Counted from the stretch's first letter, positions 25,033 to 34,581 are shown. The stretch is DNA of 64,000 nt from Treponema_I sp045599005 (GCA_045599005.1 JAZRVF010000005.1:62001-126000), one strand, 5' to 3'. Made by a program: numbers and translations. The notes: generated by a model not told the origin, from the letters alone.

Positions 25033-26313
25033 ATGAAAAAATTTGCTTTGGTACTTATGGTACTGGTACTTGCAATGGGCATGGTATTTGCAGGCGGAAA
25101 AAAAGAGACAAAAGCCGCTGACAATACTGTTACATTAAAATGGGCTTTGTGGGATTGGGCTTCTACAGTTTATTATCAGCCCCTCATCGATGCTTTCGAA
25201 GCAGCAAACCCTGGAATCAAGATTGAGGCTCTTGACCTTGGTTCTGCAGAATATCAGACAATGCTCAGCACACAGCTGACAGGTGGTGATGATTCTATTG
25301 ACGTTGCAATGATCAAAGACGTTCCCGGTTATGCAACACTGGTTAATGCAAACCAGCTGCTCAGCCTGAACGATTTTGTAAAAACAAACAAGATTGATCT
25401 GTCACAGTATGCAGGTCTTGCTGATCAGGTAACAATCAACGGTAACCTGTACGAACTGCCTTTCCGCAGTGACTTCAACGTTGTGTTCTATAACAAGGAC
25501 CTGTTCGACGCTGCTGGCGTTGCATATCCTTCAAACGACATGACATGGGAAGACTTTGATGCTCTGGCTCGCAAAATGACAAGCGGAACAGGTGCAAACA
25601 AAGTTTACGGAAGCCACTACCACACATGGAGATCAATGGTTCAGTGTGCAGCATTCCTGGATGGAAAAAACACAGCTCTTACACCTCCATATGACTTCCT
25701 GAAACCCTACTACGAGCGCATCATCGCTCAGCAGAAAGACGGAATCTGTATGGACTATGCAGAACTCAAAACAACAAGCACACACTACTCCGGTGTTTTC
25801 TACAACAACTCAGTAGCAATGATGCAGATGGGTTCATGGTTCATTCCTACTCTGATCGGACAGATCAAAGCTGGAAAAACAGAAGTTCAGAACTGGGGTA
25901 TCGTAAAACTTCCTCACGCTGTTGGAACAAAAGCTGGAACAACAATCGGTACAATTACTGGTGTTGCAGTAAGCTCAGCTTCAAAACACAAAGATGAAGC
26001 ACTCAAGTTCGTATCTTTCATCTGTGGTGAAGAAGGTGCAAAAATCCTGGCAGAAACAGGAACATTCCCTGGCATCCTGAACGAAGATGTTGCTGAGATC
26101 CTTGCAAAAATGGAAGGATTCCCTGCAGATGCAAACTCAAAAGAAGCTCTTCAGGTTTATGCTTCATTCCTGGAAATCGGATACGATCCCAAAGTTTCAC
26201 AGGTTGAACAGGCTCTGAACCGCTCACACGACAACATTATGACAATGAACTGCACAATTGATGAAGGTATTGCCACAATGACTGCCGAAGTAAAAGAAAT
26301 CCTCGGCAAATAA
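25033..26313 (+). CDS. Sugar ABC transporter, extracellular binding protein (family 1)
   Basis: The 426-residue protein captures a sugar or oligosaccharide for the two permeases that follow. It begins with a signal peptide (MKKFALVLMVLVLAMGMVFA) followed by GGKKETKAAD. The mature protein has the family-1 pattern, with VTLKWALWDW near its start, FEAANPGIKIEALDLG, DDSIDVAMIKDVPGYATLV, ELPFRSDFNVVFYNKDLFDAAGV and MQMGSWFIPT. Unusually it has no Cys at the signal cleavage site, so it should be a soluble periplasmic protein, not a lipoprotein. The setting next to GH88, glucuronidase and lyases suggests an unsaturated uronide oligosaccharide as ligand. Confidence 0.93.
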   Translation: MKKFALVLMVLVLAMGMVFAGGKKETKAADNTVTLKWALWDWASTVYYQPLIDAFEAANPGIKIEALDLGSAEYQTMLSTQLTGGDDSIDVAMIKDVPGYATLVNANQLLSLNDFVKTNKIDLSQYAGLADQVTINGNLYELPFRSDFNVVFYNKDLFDAAGVAYPSNDMTWEDFDALARKMTSGTGANKVYGSHYHTWRSMVQCAAFLDGKNTALTPPYDFLKPYYERIIAQQKDGICMDYAELKTTSTHYSGVFYNNSVAMMQMGSWFIPTLIGQIKAGKTEVQNWGIVKLPHAVGTKAGTTIGTITGVAVSSASKHKDEALKFVSFICGEEGAKILAETGTFPGILNEDVAEILAKMEGFPADANSKEALQVYASFLEIGYDPKVSQVEQALNRSHDNIMTMNCTIDEGIATMTAEVKEILGK

Positions 26314-26328
26314 CAATTGACTGACTTG

Positions 26329-26358
26329 AAGGCGCTGCTCAAAAGGTGGCGCCTTTTT
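26329..26358 (+). terminator. Attenuating terminator after the binding-protein gene
   Basis: AAGGCGC (26329-26335) pairs with GCGCCTT (26349-26355) and is followed by TTTT. It lies between the binding protein and permease genes, so part of the transcription should stop here and the binding protein be made in excess over the permeases. Confidence 0.75.
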
Positions 26359-26375
26359 TCAAAGGACTCATTCCT

Positions 26376-27287
26376 ATGACAAACGATCTGTCCAATTCAC
26401 TTAAAAAAAGAAGAATAAAAGATAATTTGGTTGCATACAGTTTCATTATGCCCAACTTTCTGGGATTTGCTGTATTCACACTCGGTCCGATTATTTTTGC
26501 CGTTTATCTGGCATTTACAAAATGGAACGGATCCAGCGCACCTATTGAATGGGTGGGTTTTGACAATTTTGTAAATCTGTGGAAGGACAAACTTTTCCTT
26601 ACTTCCCTTAAAAATACAATTGTATATGCAGTGGCGGTTGTTCCGCTTACTGTAATCGCGTCTCTGATGCTTGCTATCATGCTTAATCAGAAGATTGTTG
26701 CCCGCAACTTCTTCCGTACGGTCAACTTCTTCCCCTATGTCGCTTCATTGGTTGCAGTCGCTGTTGTCTGGAACATGCTTTTCAATCCGGCAAAAGGTCC
26801 TGTAAACCAGCTGCTTCAGGCTCTGGGCTTCCCGGCAGAAAGTCTTCCCCGTTGGGCAGCGGACAAGAACTGGGCTATGTTCACCGTAATCCTGTTCAGT
26901 GTCTGGAAAAGCGCCGGTTACTACATGATCATTTATCTGGCCGGTCTTCAGGGAATCAGTGCACAGCTTTACGAAGCGGCAACACTTGACGGCGCAAACC
27001 GCATGCAGCAGTTCTGGCACGTAACATTGCCCCAGCTCCGTCCTACAACATTCTTCGTTGTTGTAATGCTTACGATCCAGTGTTTCAAAGTTTATGACCA
27101 GATCTACATGATCACTCAGGGTGGACCCGGTTCATCAACATTGGTTCTTGTTTATTACATCTACAACAAAGCTTTCATCGAATGGGATCTGGGCTATGCA
27201 AGCGCAGTCGCAATGATTCTGTTCCTGCTGGTTCTTGTTGTAACACTCATTCAGTTCAGAGGAGAAAAGAAGTATGCAAACTCCTGA
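26376..27287 (+). CDS. Sugar ABC transporter permease (MalF/UgpA-type)
   Basis: This 303-residue inner-membrane protein is the first permease of the importer. It has six expected spans, beginning with AYSFIMPNFLGFAVFTLGPI, and the EAA loop GISAQLYEAATLDGANRMQQFWHVTLPQLRPT that docks to the ATPase. I start it at the ATG at 26376 because AAAGGA (26361-26366) stands nine bases upstream; the longer frame from 26346 begins inside the attenuator hairpin. It overlaps the next permease by 14 bases. The ATPase gene is missing and is probably a shared MsmK/UgpC-type subunit coded elsewhere. Confidence 0.93.
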   Translation: MTNDLSNSLKKRRIKDNLVAYSFIMPNFLGFAVFTLGPIIFAVYLAFTKWNGSSAPIEWVGFDNFVNLWKDKLFLTSLKNTIVYAVAVVPLTVIASLMLAIMLNQKIVARNFFRTVNFFPYVASLVAVAVVWNMLFNPAKGPVNQLLQALGFPAESLPRWAADKNWAMFTVILFSVWKSAGYYMIIYLAGLQGISAQLYEAATLDGANRMQQFWHVTLPQLRPTTFFVVVMLTIQCFKVYDQIYMITQGGPGSSTLVLVYYIYNKAFIEWDLGYASAVAMILFLLVLVVTLIQFRGEKKYANS

Positions 27288-28125
27288 TATCAAGAAAAGT
27301 TATAAAGGCGACACAGTCTGGAAGGTGTTTGTATATTTTGTGCTGATCTGTACAGCAATCCTTACACTGATTCCTTTTGTATGGATGCTTTCTGCTTCTC
27401 TCAAATGGGATAAGGATGTCTTCAAATACCCGATTGAATGGATTCCGAAGGAACCACGCTGGTCAAACTATGTTGAGATCTGGCAGACAATTCCTCTGGG
27501 AAAATTCATTTTCAACACTGCAAAACTTACAGTTATTGTAACACTTCTGCAGATATTCACATCCAGTTTCGCAGCTTATTCTTTTGCAAAACTGAACTTC
27601 AAAGGAAAGAAACTTCTTTTCCTCTGCTATATTTCGACAATTGCAATGCCCTGGCAGGTTTACATGGTTCCCCAGTTCATCATGATGCGCGGGTTCCATC
27701 TGAACAACACGCATCTGGCAATCATATGTCTGCAGGCTTTCTCGGCTTTCGGTGTGTTCCTGATGCGTCAGTTCTACCAGTCCATTCCTGACGAACTGTG
27801 TGAGGCTGCACGAATTGACGGCATGAACGAATACCGGATTTATTCACGGATCATGCTGCCTCTGTCAAAGCCGGCCCTTTCCACACTGGTGATCTTTGCC
27901 TTTGTTGGAACATGGAACGACTTCCTGGGACCGATGATTTACCTGACAAAGACAGAACTTAAAACGATTCAGATCGGTCTGCGTATGTTCATTTCACAGT
28001 ATTCTTCTGAGTACGGACTTATTATGGCAGCCAGTGTTGTCGCACTGATTCCGGTTCTGGTAGTGTTCTTGAGCCTCCAGAAATTCTTCGTAGCAGGTAT
28101 TGCAAGTTCAGGTATCAAAGGATGA
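27274..28125 (+). CDS. Sugar ABC transporter permease (MalG/UgpE-type)
   Basis: The 283-residue second permease has a first span at about 17-38, FAAYSFAKLNFKGKK in the middle and the EAA loop SIPDELCEAARIDGMNEYRIYSRIMLPLSKPAL, followed by FVGTWNDFLGPMIYL, a standard MalG-type sequence. The start lies inside the upstream permease gene (14-base overlap) after AGAGGAGAAAAG, and its stop overlaps the GH88 start by four bases, so the transporter and the hydrolase are translated in series. Confidence 0.93.
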   Translation: MQTPDIKKSYKGDTVWKVFVYFVLICTAILTLIPFVWMLSASLKWDKDVFKYPIEWIPKEPRWSNYVEIWQTIPLGKFIFNTAKLTVIVTLLQIFTSSFAAYSFAKLNFKGKKLLFLCYISTIAMPWQVYMVPQFIMMRGFHLNNTHLAIICLQAFSAFGVFLMRQFYQSIPDELCEAARIDGMNEYRIYSRIMLPLSKPALSTLVIFAFVGTWNDFLGPMIYLTKTELKTIQIGLRMFISQYSSEYGLIMAASVVALIPVLVVFLSLQKFFVAGIASSGIKG

Positions 28126-29300
28126 TTTTACCTTTCCCGGAAAAAGCTCAGATTTCTTTGGCAGAAGCGGAGGCAGCTCTGGATTCTGCAGTCAGCCAGG
28201 TGGAGAAGAATCTGCCTGTGTATGCAGGTAAATGTCAGAATCATTCAAGTGTGGATGGCATTTATCCAGCCTGTTCCAATGATCAGTGGACCTGCGGTTT
28301 CTGGCCCGGAGAAATCTGGCTTGCCTGGGAACGCACACAGAAACCTTGTTTCAAGACTGCGGCTGAACAGCTTGTGGAAAGCTTTTACCGCCGCATCACA
28401 AACAAGGTTGCAGTTGATCATCACGACATGGGCTTTCTGTATTCTCCCTCCTGTGTGTCTGCATGGAAACTCACTGGGAATCAGTTGGCAAAAGAAGCGG
28501 CACTTCTGGCTGCGGATCAGCTGGCTGCACGTTTCCAGGAGAAAGGCGGATTCATTCAGGCCTGGGGTGCAATGGGTGAACGTGAGAACTACAGATATAT
28601 CATTGACTGTCTGCTGAACGTACCTTTGCTCCGCTGGGCATATTCCCAGAATGGCAATGAACGGCTGAAAGAAGTTGCAGACACTCATATCAGAACCTGT
28701 CTTGCAAACTCATTCCGCAAAGACTTTTCCACTTATCATACATTCTTTATGAATCCTGAAGATGGAACTCCTTCCCATGGAGCAACCTGTCAGGGCTATA
28801 AAGACGATTCCTCCTGGGCAAGGGGACAGGCTTGGGCTGTGTACGGAATCGCACTGGCTTACAAATATGTTCCCGATGCCTCCTACATTTCTTTGTTTGA
28901 TTCTGTTGCCGCATATTTCCTTAAGCGGTTGCCGCAGGATCTGGTTCCCTATTGGGATCTGATTTTCCAGGATGGCAGCGATGAGCCGCGGGACTCCTCA
29001 TCCGGTGCAATCGCTGCCTGCGGCTTTCTTCAGATGGCTGACCTTATTCAGGAACAGCTTCCGGGAGCGGCAGAAAACTATAGAATTGTTGCACGCCAGC
29101 TGCTGAAGTCTCTGGTGGACAGCTATGCGGTAAAGCCCGGTGACAGAGCAAACGGTCTGCTTCTTCACGGAACCTACAGCAAAAAATCACCTTACAACAC
29201 ATGCACGCCGGAAGGAGTGGATGAGTGTGTAAGCTGGGGCGATTATTTTTACATGGAAGCCTTGACGCGTCTTACCAAAAATTGGGACACTTACTGGTAA
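28122..29300 (+). CDS. Unsaturated glucuronyl hydrolase, GH88
   Basis: This 392-residue cytosolic alpha6/alpha6-barrel enzyme removes the unsaturated uronic acid left at the non-reducing end after polysaccharide lyases have cut glycosaminoglycans or similar polymers. The two catalytic Asp residues appear as DHHDMGFLY (Asp102) and DCLLNVPLL (Asp162); their spacing of 60 matches Asp88 and Asp149 of Bacillus GL1 UGL within one residue. DDSSWARGQAWAVYG is the family motif. Its ATG overlaps the permease stop by four bases and its stop overlaps the esterase start by one. It is the clearest sign that the locus degrades lyase products. Confidence 0.94.
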   Translation: MILPFPEKAQISLAEAEAALDSAVSQVEKNLPVYAGKCQNHSSVDGIYPACSNDQWTCGFWPGEIWLAWERTQKPCFKTAAEQLVESFYRRITNKVAVDHHDMGFLYSPSCVSAWKLTGNQLAKEAALLAADQLAARFQEKGGFIQAWGAMGERENYRYIIDCLLNVPLLRWAYSQNGNERLKEVADTHIRTCLANSFRKDFSTYHTFFMNPEDGTPSHGATCQGYKDDSSWARGQAWAVYGIALAYKYVPDASYISLFDSVAAYFLKRLPQDLVPYWDLIFQDGSDEPRDSSSGAIAACGFLQMADLIQEQLPGAAENYRIVARQLLKSLVDSYAVKPGDRANGLLLHGTYSKKSPYNTCTPEGVDECVSWGDYFYMEALTRLTKNWDTYW

Positions 29301-30610
29301 TGAGACAGATAACAGTAACAGAAGGAATTCTTGAAGGCATTGAGACAGACAATGCCTTTGTTTTTAAAGGTGTGCCTTACGCAAAGCCTCCTGTAGGAAA
29401 ACTGCGTTTTATGCCGCCTGAACCCATGGAACCTTGGTCTGGTGTCCGTAAAGCGGATGCTTTCGGAGCAAAATGCTTTCAGGAAGGAACTGAATCTTCG
29501 GACAGTGGTTATGGCAAAGAGTTTTTCAGCAATCCGGATTTTGCAGTTCCCCAAAGTGAAGACTGTCTTTATCTGAATATATGGATTCCAAAATCAGCAC
29601 CTGAAAATCCGGATGGCTTTCCTGTTGCTTTCTGGATTCATGGCGGTGCTTTCATAAACGGTTATTCAAGCGAGTCTGAATTTGACGGAGAGGCTTTTGC
29701 AGAACGGGGCGTAATCTTTGTCAGCATAAATTATCGCCTTGGAATTCTTGGCTTTCTGACACATCCTGAACTTGACCGCCGGAACGGAAACAGCGGGAAT
29801 TACGGCATTCTGGATCAGATTGCGGCTTTGGACTGGGTTTACAAAAACTGCAGGAGTTTCGGCGGCAACCCGGAGAAAATCACCGTATTCGGTCAGTCGG
29901 CAGGTGGAATGAGCGTTCGGAATTTGATCAGTTCACCGCTTACACAGGGAAAGATTGCCGGTGCCATAATGCAGAGTGCAGCCGGATACAAGGGACCTTT
30001 CATTGCCGGTGCAGATAAAAAGCTGGTTCAGAAGGCCTATTCGGATTTTATTGAGGCGCAGGGGCTTTCTTTTGACAGCTTTATCAACCTTAGCGGTGAA
30101 GAACTGAGGGCTCTGAATTATCCTTTCATGCAGTCAGGGGAAAAACTGCTGGGCACAATTTTCTGTATGGGACCGGTTGCCGGTGGTTTTGGGCTTCCTG
30201 AATCCTGTGACACTGTTCTTGAATCAGCTTCTGAACTTCAGATTCCATACATGCTTGGCTGTACCCGGGATGATATTTTTGTTCAGGACAGAAATACGGA
30301 AATGAAGGACAATGTGCTTTATCAGAGCAACATTGCTTTCGCACAAATCAGAAAGAATCGTCCGGGCAAAGTTTTTTCCTACTTTTTTACACGCAGACTG
30401 CCCGGTGATGACTGGGGCTCTTTTCATTCGTCAGAATTATGGTACGTATTCGGAACTCTGGACCGTTGCTGGCGGCCGATGACAGAGGAAGATTACCGGC
30501 TTTCTTCAAGAATGACTGACGCCTGGGCTGATTTTGTAAAAACAGGGAATCCGGGATGGGCAGAATGTTCTGAAAAAACAGACTGGTATACAGAAAAACT
30601 GGTTTTTTGA
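29300..30610 (+). CDS. Type-B carboxylesterase
   Basis: The 436-residue alpha/beta hydrolase cleaves ester bonds, perhaps acetyl or aryl esters on the carbohydrate. It has the type-B motifs KGVPYAKPPVGKLRF, EDCLYLNIWIP, IHGGAFINGY (oxyanion), the nucleophile Ser200 in GQSAGG (the more common form is GESAG), and the His region SFHSSELWYVFGTL. No signal peptide is present, so it acts inside the cell. I start it at the ATG at 29300, which overlaps the GH88 stop (TAATG); the longer frame from 29225 lies in GH88. Its C terminus is shorter than in many relatives of about 500 residues. The native substrate is unknown. Confidence 0.9.
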   Translation: MRQITVTEGILEGIETDNAFVFKGVPYAKPPVGKLRFMPPEPMEPWSGVRKADAFGAKCFQEGTESSDSGYGKEFFSNPDFAVPQSEDCLYLNIWIPKSAPENPDGFPVAFWIHGGAFINGYSSESEFDGEAFAERGVIFVSINYRLGILGFLTHPELDRRNGNSGNYGILDQIAALDWVYKNCRSFGGNPEKITVFGQSAGGMSVRNLISSPLTQGKIAGAIMQSAAGYKGPFIAGADKKLVQKAYSDFIEAQGLSFDSFINLSGEELRALNYPFMQSGEKLLGTIFCMGPVAGGFGLPESCDTVLESASELQIPYMLGCTRDDIFVQDRNTEMKDNVLYQSNIAFAQIRKNRPGKVFSYFFTRRLPGDDWGSFHSSELWYVFGTLDRCWRPMTEEDYRLSSRMTDAWADFVKTGNPGWAECSEKTDWYTEKLVF

Positions 30611-30630
30611 TTCAGTTCAGTCTGCCCTTC

Positions 30631-30659
30631 TTGAAATTCGAGTTTTTTTTGGCTAGTAT
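30631..30659 (+). promoter_or_regulatory. Internal promoter before the lyase genes
   Basis: TTGAAA (30631-30636), a 17-base spacer and TAGTAT (30654-30659) stand 24 bases before the ATG at 30684, with AGAGAGGAA as ribosome site. It may let the two lyase genes be expressed apart from the transporter. Confidence 0.65.
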
Positions 30660-30683
30660 TTAAAGAGAGGAATTTGTCACAAA

Positions 30684-32672
30684 ATGCATTGGTTTTTTGA
30701 AAAAGATGAGTTGAACGACATAGTCGCTTTTGTCAAGGAAAAGTATCCTGAGGACTGCGAACTCGTTATACGCAAGGCAGATGAGACTTGCGACAATACT
30801 TTTATTTTTGACTGTCGATGGGATCTTGAAAGTACTTTTTTCCCCATGCATTTTGATGGTTCTGTGGACTGGCTGGCTCAGAATGGCGATGACCCGGAGC
30901 GGACTTACGCATTGAACAGGATGCGTTACTGGATCTGCATGGCTCAGGCCTATGCGATCAACGGTAACGAACAGTATGTTAAAACTTTCTGTGATCAGCT
31001 TGTGGACTGGGTTTCCCGGATCAGACGGGAGAATGCGGAATGCGCGCCTGCCTGGCGTACCATTGAAGCCGGTTTCCGTCTTGAGTACTGGCTTAAAGCG
31101 TATCTTATCTTTACAGCGACAGAAAAGGGCGAATCCCTGATAAGTCAGGAAGTTAAGGACATTTTTGTACAGAGTGTCCGCGAACACGCTCAATACATTG
31201 TAGATTCCTACTCACCTTTCAACAGAATCAGCAACTGGGGTGTTCTGGCAAATCACGGACTTTTTATGGCCGGGATGTTTCTTGAGGATGATTCTTTTGT
31301 GCACACAGCTCTTAAGCGTCTTGAACAGGAGATCATAACCCAGGTTTATGCAGACGGAATGCAGTGGGAACAGAGTCCCATGTACCACAACGAAGTGCTT
31401 CATGATTTTCTGGATGTGCTTGTTCTGGCCCGGCGCAACGCAGTTTCAATTCCTTCTGTAATTGAAAAGAAAGTTGAAAAGATGTGTATTGCCGCTTCCT
31501 GGTTCCAGAAGCCGGACTGTCATCAGATAATGATGGGTGACAGTGACGATCTTGATGTAAGCTGGAATGTCTGCCGTGGTGCCTGGTTTTTCAAAAATCC
31601 AAAAATCAGTGTGTGGTCACCTGCCGCTTTTGATTTTGACACAATCTGGGACACAGGTTACAAAGCTGCTCTGGAGTATGCCGCCATGGACAGGGCAGAA
31701 CCGGATTCCGATGCACGGTTCTTTCCTCAGAGCGGCAATATGTATGCCCGTATCAAAACTCCTAAAGAAGGCAGCGTGAATGACACATATGTGCACTTCC
31801 ATTGCGGAACTTTGGGAGCCGGTCATGGACACAGCGATCAGCTTCATCTGGATGTGTTTTCCGGTGGAGAAGATATTCTTATGGACTCCGGCCGCTTTAC
31901 TTATGTTCCGAAAGACGAGCGTTACCAGTTTAAGGGACCTGCTGCACACAACACAGTCAGTGTAGACGGCGAAACTTACAATGCCTGGGTTGACAGCTGG
32001 ACCAGCCGTGAGTTCTGCCGGCCTGTGAACCAGAAGTGCATTGATACGGAGAATTATACATATTTTGAAGGCGGCCATACCGGATATCTTTCAAAATGCG
32101 GAGTCTTTGTAAACAGACGTGTGCTCATAATCAAGCCGTACATTATCCTCATTCTGGATGAGTTCTTTACTCAGGATGATGGAAAAGAACACACTTACAG
32201 ACAGTTTTTCCATTTCAGTGACGGTGGAAAATCTTTCCCGGAAAACCGATCTGTATTCTATTCGGGAAAGAAGACCCGGGCGGTAATGCGTTTCGGACGT
32301 AACGAAGGCATAAACATGAAGCGGACTCTCGTTTCCCGCCATTACAACAAGGCGTCGATAAATGACAGCACAATTGTTGAACTGACAAAGAAGGGTTTTG
32401 CAAGTATGAGTGCCGTGATTTTTCTGGATGCAACGATTCCATGCAAAATTGAGTATGTGCCCGTAACTTCTGTGATCACAGGAAATCCTTTCCCACCGGA
32501 GCAGATTGAAGCATGGAATGTTTACCGTGGAAGTCATAAATACACCGTTGTCTGTGCCCATACTGAATTTGCGGCACCGACTGACATGTTCTATGCGGAC
32601 GGCTGCACAGGTTTTGCCAACACAATGGTTTTTGACCGTACAAATAATACATACCAAGTCATTTTGGACTGA
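30684..32672 (+). CDS. Heparinase II/III-fold polysaccharide lyase, first copy
   Basis: This 662-residue protein has the layout of the heparinase II/III superfamily (PL12/15/17/21-like): a helical toroid (about 60-330, with RISNWGVLANHGLFMAG and WEQSPMYHNEVLHDFLD, which holds the Asn, Tyr and His typical of the active site) and a beta-sandwich domain (about 355-600, with GAGHGHSDQLHLDVFSGG and DSGRFTYV). It cuts uronic-acid polymers by beta-elimination, giving the unsaturated ends that GH88 removes. It has no signal peptide, so it may act on imported oligosaccharides. The exact substrate cannot be told from sequence. Confidence 0.88.
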   Translation: MHWFFEKDELNDIVAFVKEKYPEDCELVIRKADETCDNTFIFDCRWDLESTFFPMHFDGSVDWLAQNGDDPERTYALNRMRYWICMAQAYAINGNEQYVKTFCDQLVDWVSRIRRENAECAPAWRTIEAGFRLEYWLKAYLIFTATEKGESLISQEVKDIFVQSVREHAQYIVDSYSPFNRISNWGVLANHGLFMAGMFLEDDSFVHTALKRLEQEIITQVYADGMQWEQSPMYHNEVLHDFLDVLVLARRNAVSIPSVIEKKVEKMCIAASWFQKPDCHQIMMGDSDDLDVSWNVCRGAWFFKNPKISVWSPAAFDFDTIWDTGYKAALEYAAMDRAEPDSDARFFPQSGNMYARIKTPKEGSVNDTYVHFHCGTLGAGHGHSDQLHLDVFSGGEDILMDSGRFTYVPKDERYQFKGPAAHNTVSVDGETYNAWVDSWTSREFCRPVNQKCIDTENYTYFEGGHTGYLSKCGVFVNRRVLIIKPYIILILDEFFTQDDGKEHTYRQFFHFSDGGKSFPENRSVFYSGKKTRAVMRFGRNEGINMKRTLVSRHYNKASINDSTIVELTKKGFASMSAVIFLDATIPCKIEYVPVTSVITGNPFPPEQIEAWNVYRGSHKYTVVCAHTEFAAPTDMFYADGCTGFANTMVFDRTNNTYQVILD

Positions 32673-32677
32673 TTTTC

Positions 32678-34570
32678 ATGAGCAATCTTTTTGAAGAAGC
32701 TGCAGGCAGTGTTTTTCTCAGCTTAAAGGATTTTGATCCGCTTAAAGAGGCCGGGATTCTTTCCGCATCAGGTTTTGACAGAACCATGTGTGACAGGATC
32801 ATCAAAGAAGCGGAACAGTTTGCCGGCCGCCCTTTTGAACCGATTCCGGCCACCGCTTTCCTTGATTTTGTACGCACTGGAAACCGGATCCGTTATGAGG
32901 CCGCGTATTTCTCAAGACGGACCAGACTGAATGTTCTTGTACTTGCGGAATTCATCGAACAGAAAGGCCGTTTTATCGATGACGTAATAGACGGAGTTTT
33001 TGCCATCGCAGAAGAAAGCGGATGGCAGCTTCCGGCTCACAATTCCTATCTGCGGGATGCTCCCCAGCTTCCTCTGCCATGCACTGACAGACCCGTACTG
33101 GATCTTTTTTCAAGTGAAACAGGCTGTCAGCTTGCAATGATCCACTATCTTCTCGGCAGACAGCTTGATTCAGTCAGTACGGAAATAACTGCCAGAATCC
33201 GTCGCGAACTTAAAACCCGTATTTTTGATCCTTATCTTTCATACAGATTCTGGTGGATGGGTTACGATGGCCAGTCCACACTGAACTGGACGGTGTGGTG
33301 CACACAGAATGTGCTTATTGCCGCTTTTCTCCCGGGAATTCTTGAAGACGAGGCTGTCAGAAAAAGCATTCTGATACGGGCCGCTTTCAGTACAGACCGG
33401 TTTCTGGACGGTTACGGAGATGACGGCTGCTGCAGTGAAGGGCCACAATACTACCGCCATGCCGGGCTCTGCCTTTTCAACTCAATGGAAGTGTTCTGTG
33501 CGGCAACCGGCGGAATTGACGGAGTTTTCGGCAGACTGTACAGCAACAGAAAAATCGTGAACATTGCCGAGTATATCGTGAACATGCATGCAGGCGGACC
33601 TTATTTCTTCAATTTTTCGGACTGCGCTGCTGTTGCAGGTCGCTGCGGAATGCGGGAATACATTTTCGGAAAGCGGGTCAACAGTCGCCGTCTTATGGAT
33701 TTTGCAGGAAATGACTGGCTTTCTGTCTATAGAGAAGGCGGTGTTCCGATTGCATCTTCATCAAACGAGACATTGAATCTTTTTTATCTTGTCCAGGAAC
33801 TTTGCGCAGCACCGGAACTTCTGTCAGAGTCTGAGAAAAGGGCTCAGCAAAAATGTAAGACGGGAACAGAGGGATTGTGCACAGGTGCAGCTGAGGACAT
33901 TTCCTACCCGAGCACAGGACTTTATATCCGTAAAGAAGGCGTATATGCCCTTGCTGTAAAAGCGGGCGGCAACAACGACTGCCATAATCACAATGACACG
34001 GGCAGTTTCACTTTATACAAAAACGGACGTCCTTTTATAATTGATCTTGGGGTGGAGACATATTCACAGAAGACATTCTCTTCCCAGCGTTATGAGATCT
34101 GGACAATGCAGAGTCTGTATCATAATGTGTCCAATTTTGAAGGAACGATGCAGAAGGACGGAGCGGAATTCTGTGCGGAAAATGTGGAATACACTGCCGA
34201 TGAAAAGGGAATGGATCTGAGCATGGATCTTGACAAAGCCTGGCCAAAGGAAAGCCGCCCGGAAAAATATTCCCGGTCCGTTCATTTTGATCCGAAGACC
34301 GGAGTTACGGTAACAGATTCTGTCACTTCAGAGCGTCAGACATTCTTTACGCTCCTTACTCTTGAAGAACCGGTGCTTTCGCAGAACGGGATTGAGGCCG
34401 GCTCTCTTGGGACAATTTCTGTGCTGAAAAAAGACTCTGACAGTGGATCCGCAGAGCCGCTGATTGAAAAGCTTGAGATAAAGGACGGACGCCTCCGCCT
34501 GTCATGGCCGGAGACGCTTTACAGAATTCGGATTCCTTTCAGCAGCCGGATACAGGTCCAGATCCGCTGA
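32678..34570 (+). CDS. Heparinase II/III-fold polysaccharide lyase, second copy
   Basis: This second lyase of 630 residues follows five bases after the first. Its helical domain (about 90-350) has YDGQSTLNWTVWCTQNVLIA and GDDGCCSEGPQYYRHAG; its beta domain (about 395-600) has NNDCHNHNDTGSFTLYKNG and DLGVETYSQKTFSSQRYE. The two proteins differ strongly except for the shared fold, so they probably act on different linkages or chain lengths; this one groups with heparinase II/III proteins seen beside GH88 genes. No signal peptide is visible. It ends the operon, followed by a GC-rich inverted repeat. Confidence 0.87.
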   Translation: MSNLFEEAAGSVFLSLKDFDPLKEAGILSASGFDRTMCDRIIKEAEQFAGRPFEPIPATAFLDFVRTGNRIRYEAAYFSRRTRLNVLVLAEFIEQKGRFIDDVIDGVFAIAEESGWQLPAHNSYLRDAPQLPLPCTDRPVLDLFSSETGCQLAMIHYLLGRQLDSVSTEITARIRRELKTRIFDPYLSYRFWWMGYDGQSTLNWTVWCTQNVLIAAFLPGILEDEAVRKSILIRAAFSTDRFLDGYGDDGCCSEGPQYYRHAGLCLFNSMEVFCAATGGIDGVFGRLYSNRKIVNIAEYIVNMHAGGPYFFNFSDCAAVAGRCGMREYIFGKRVNSRRLMDFAGNDWLSVYREGGVPIASSSNETLNLFYLVQELCAAPELLSESEKRAQQKCKTGTEGLCTGAAEDISYPSTGLYIRKEGVYALAVKAGGNNDCHNHNDTGSFTLYKNGRPFIIDLGVETYSQKTFSSQRYEIWTMQSLYHNVSNFEGTMQKDGAEFCAENVEYTADEKGMDLSMDLDKAWPKESRPEKYSRSVHFDPKTGVTVTDSVTSERQTFFTLLTLEEPVLSQNGIEAGSLGTISVLKKDSDSGSAEPLIEKLEIKDGRLRLSWPETLYRIRIPFSSRIQVQIR

Positions 34571-34581
34571 TTAAATCCTCA

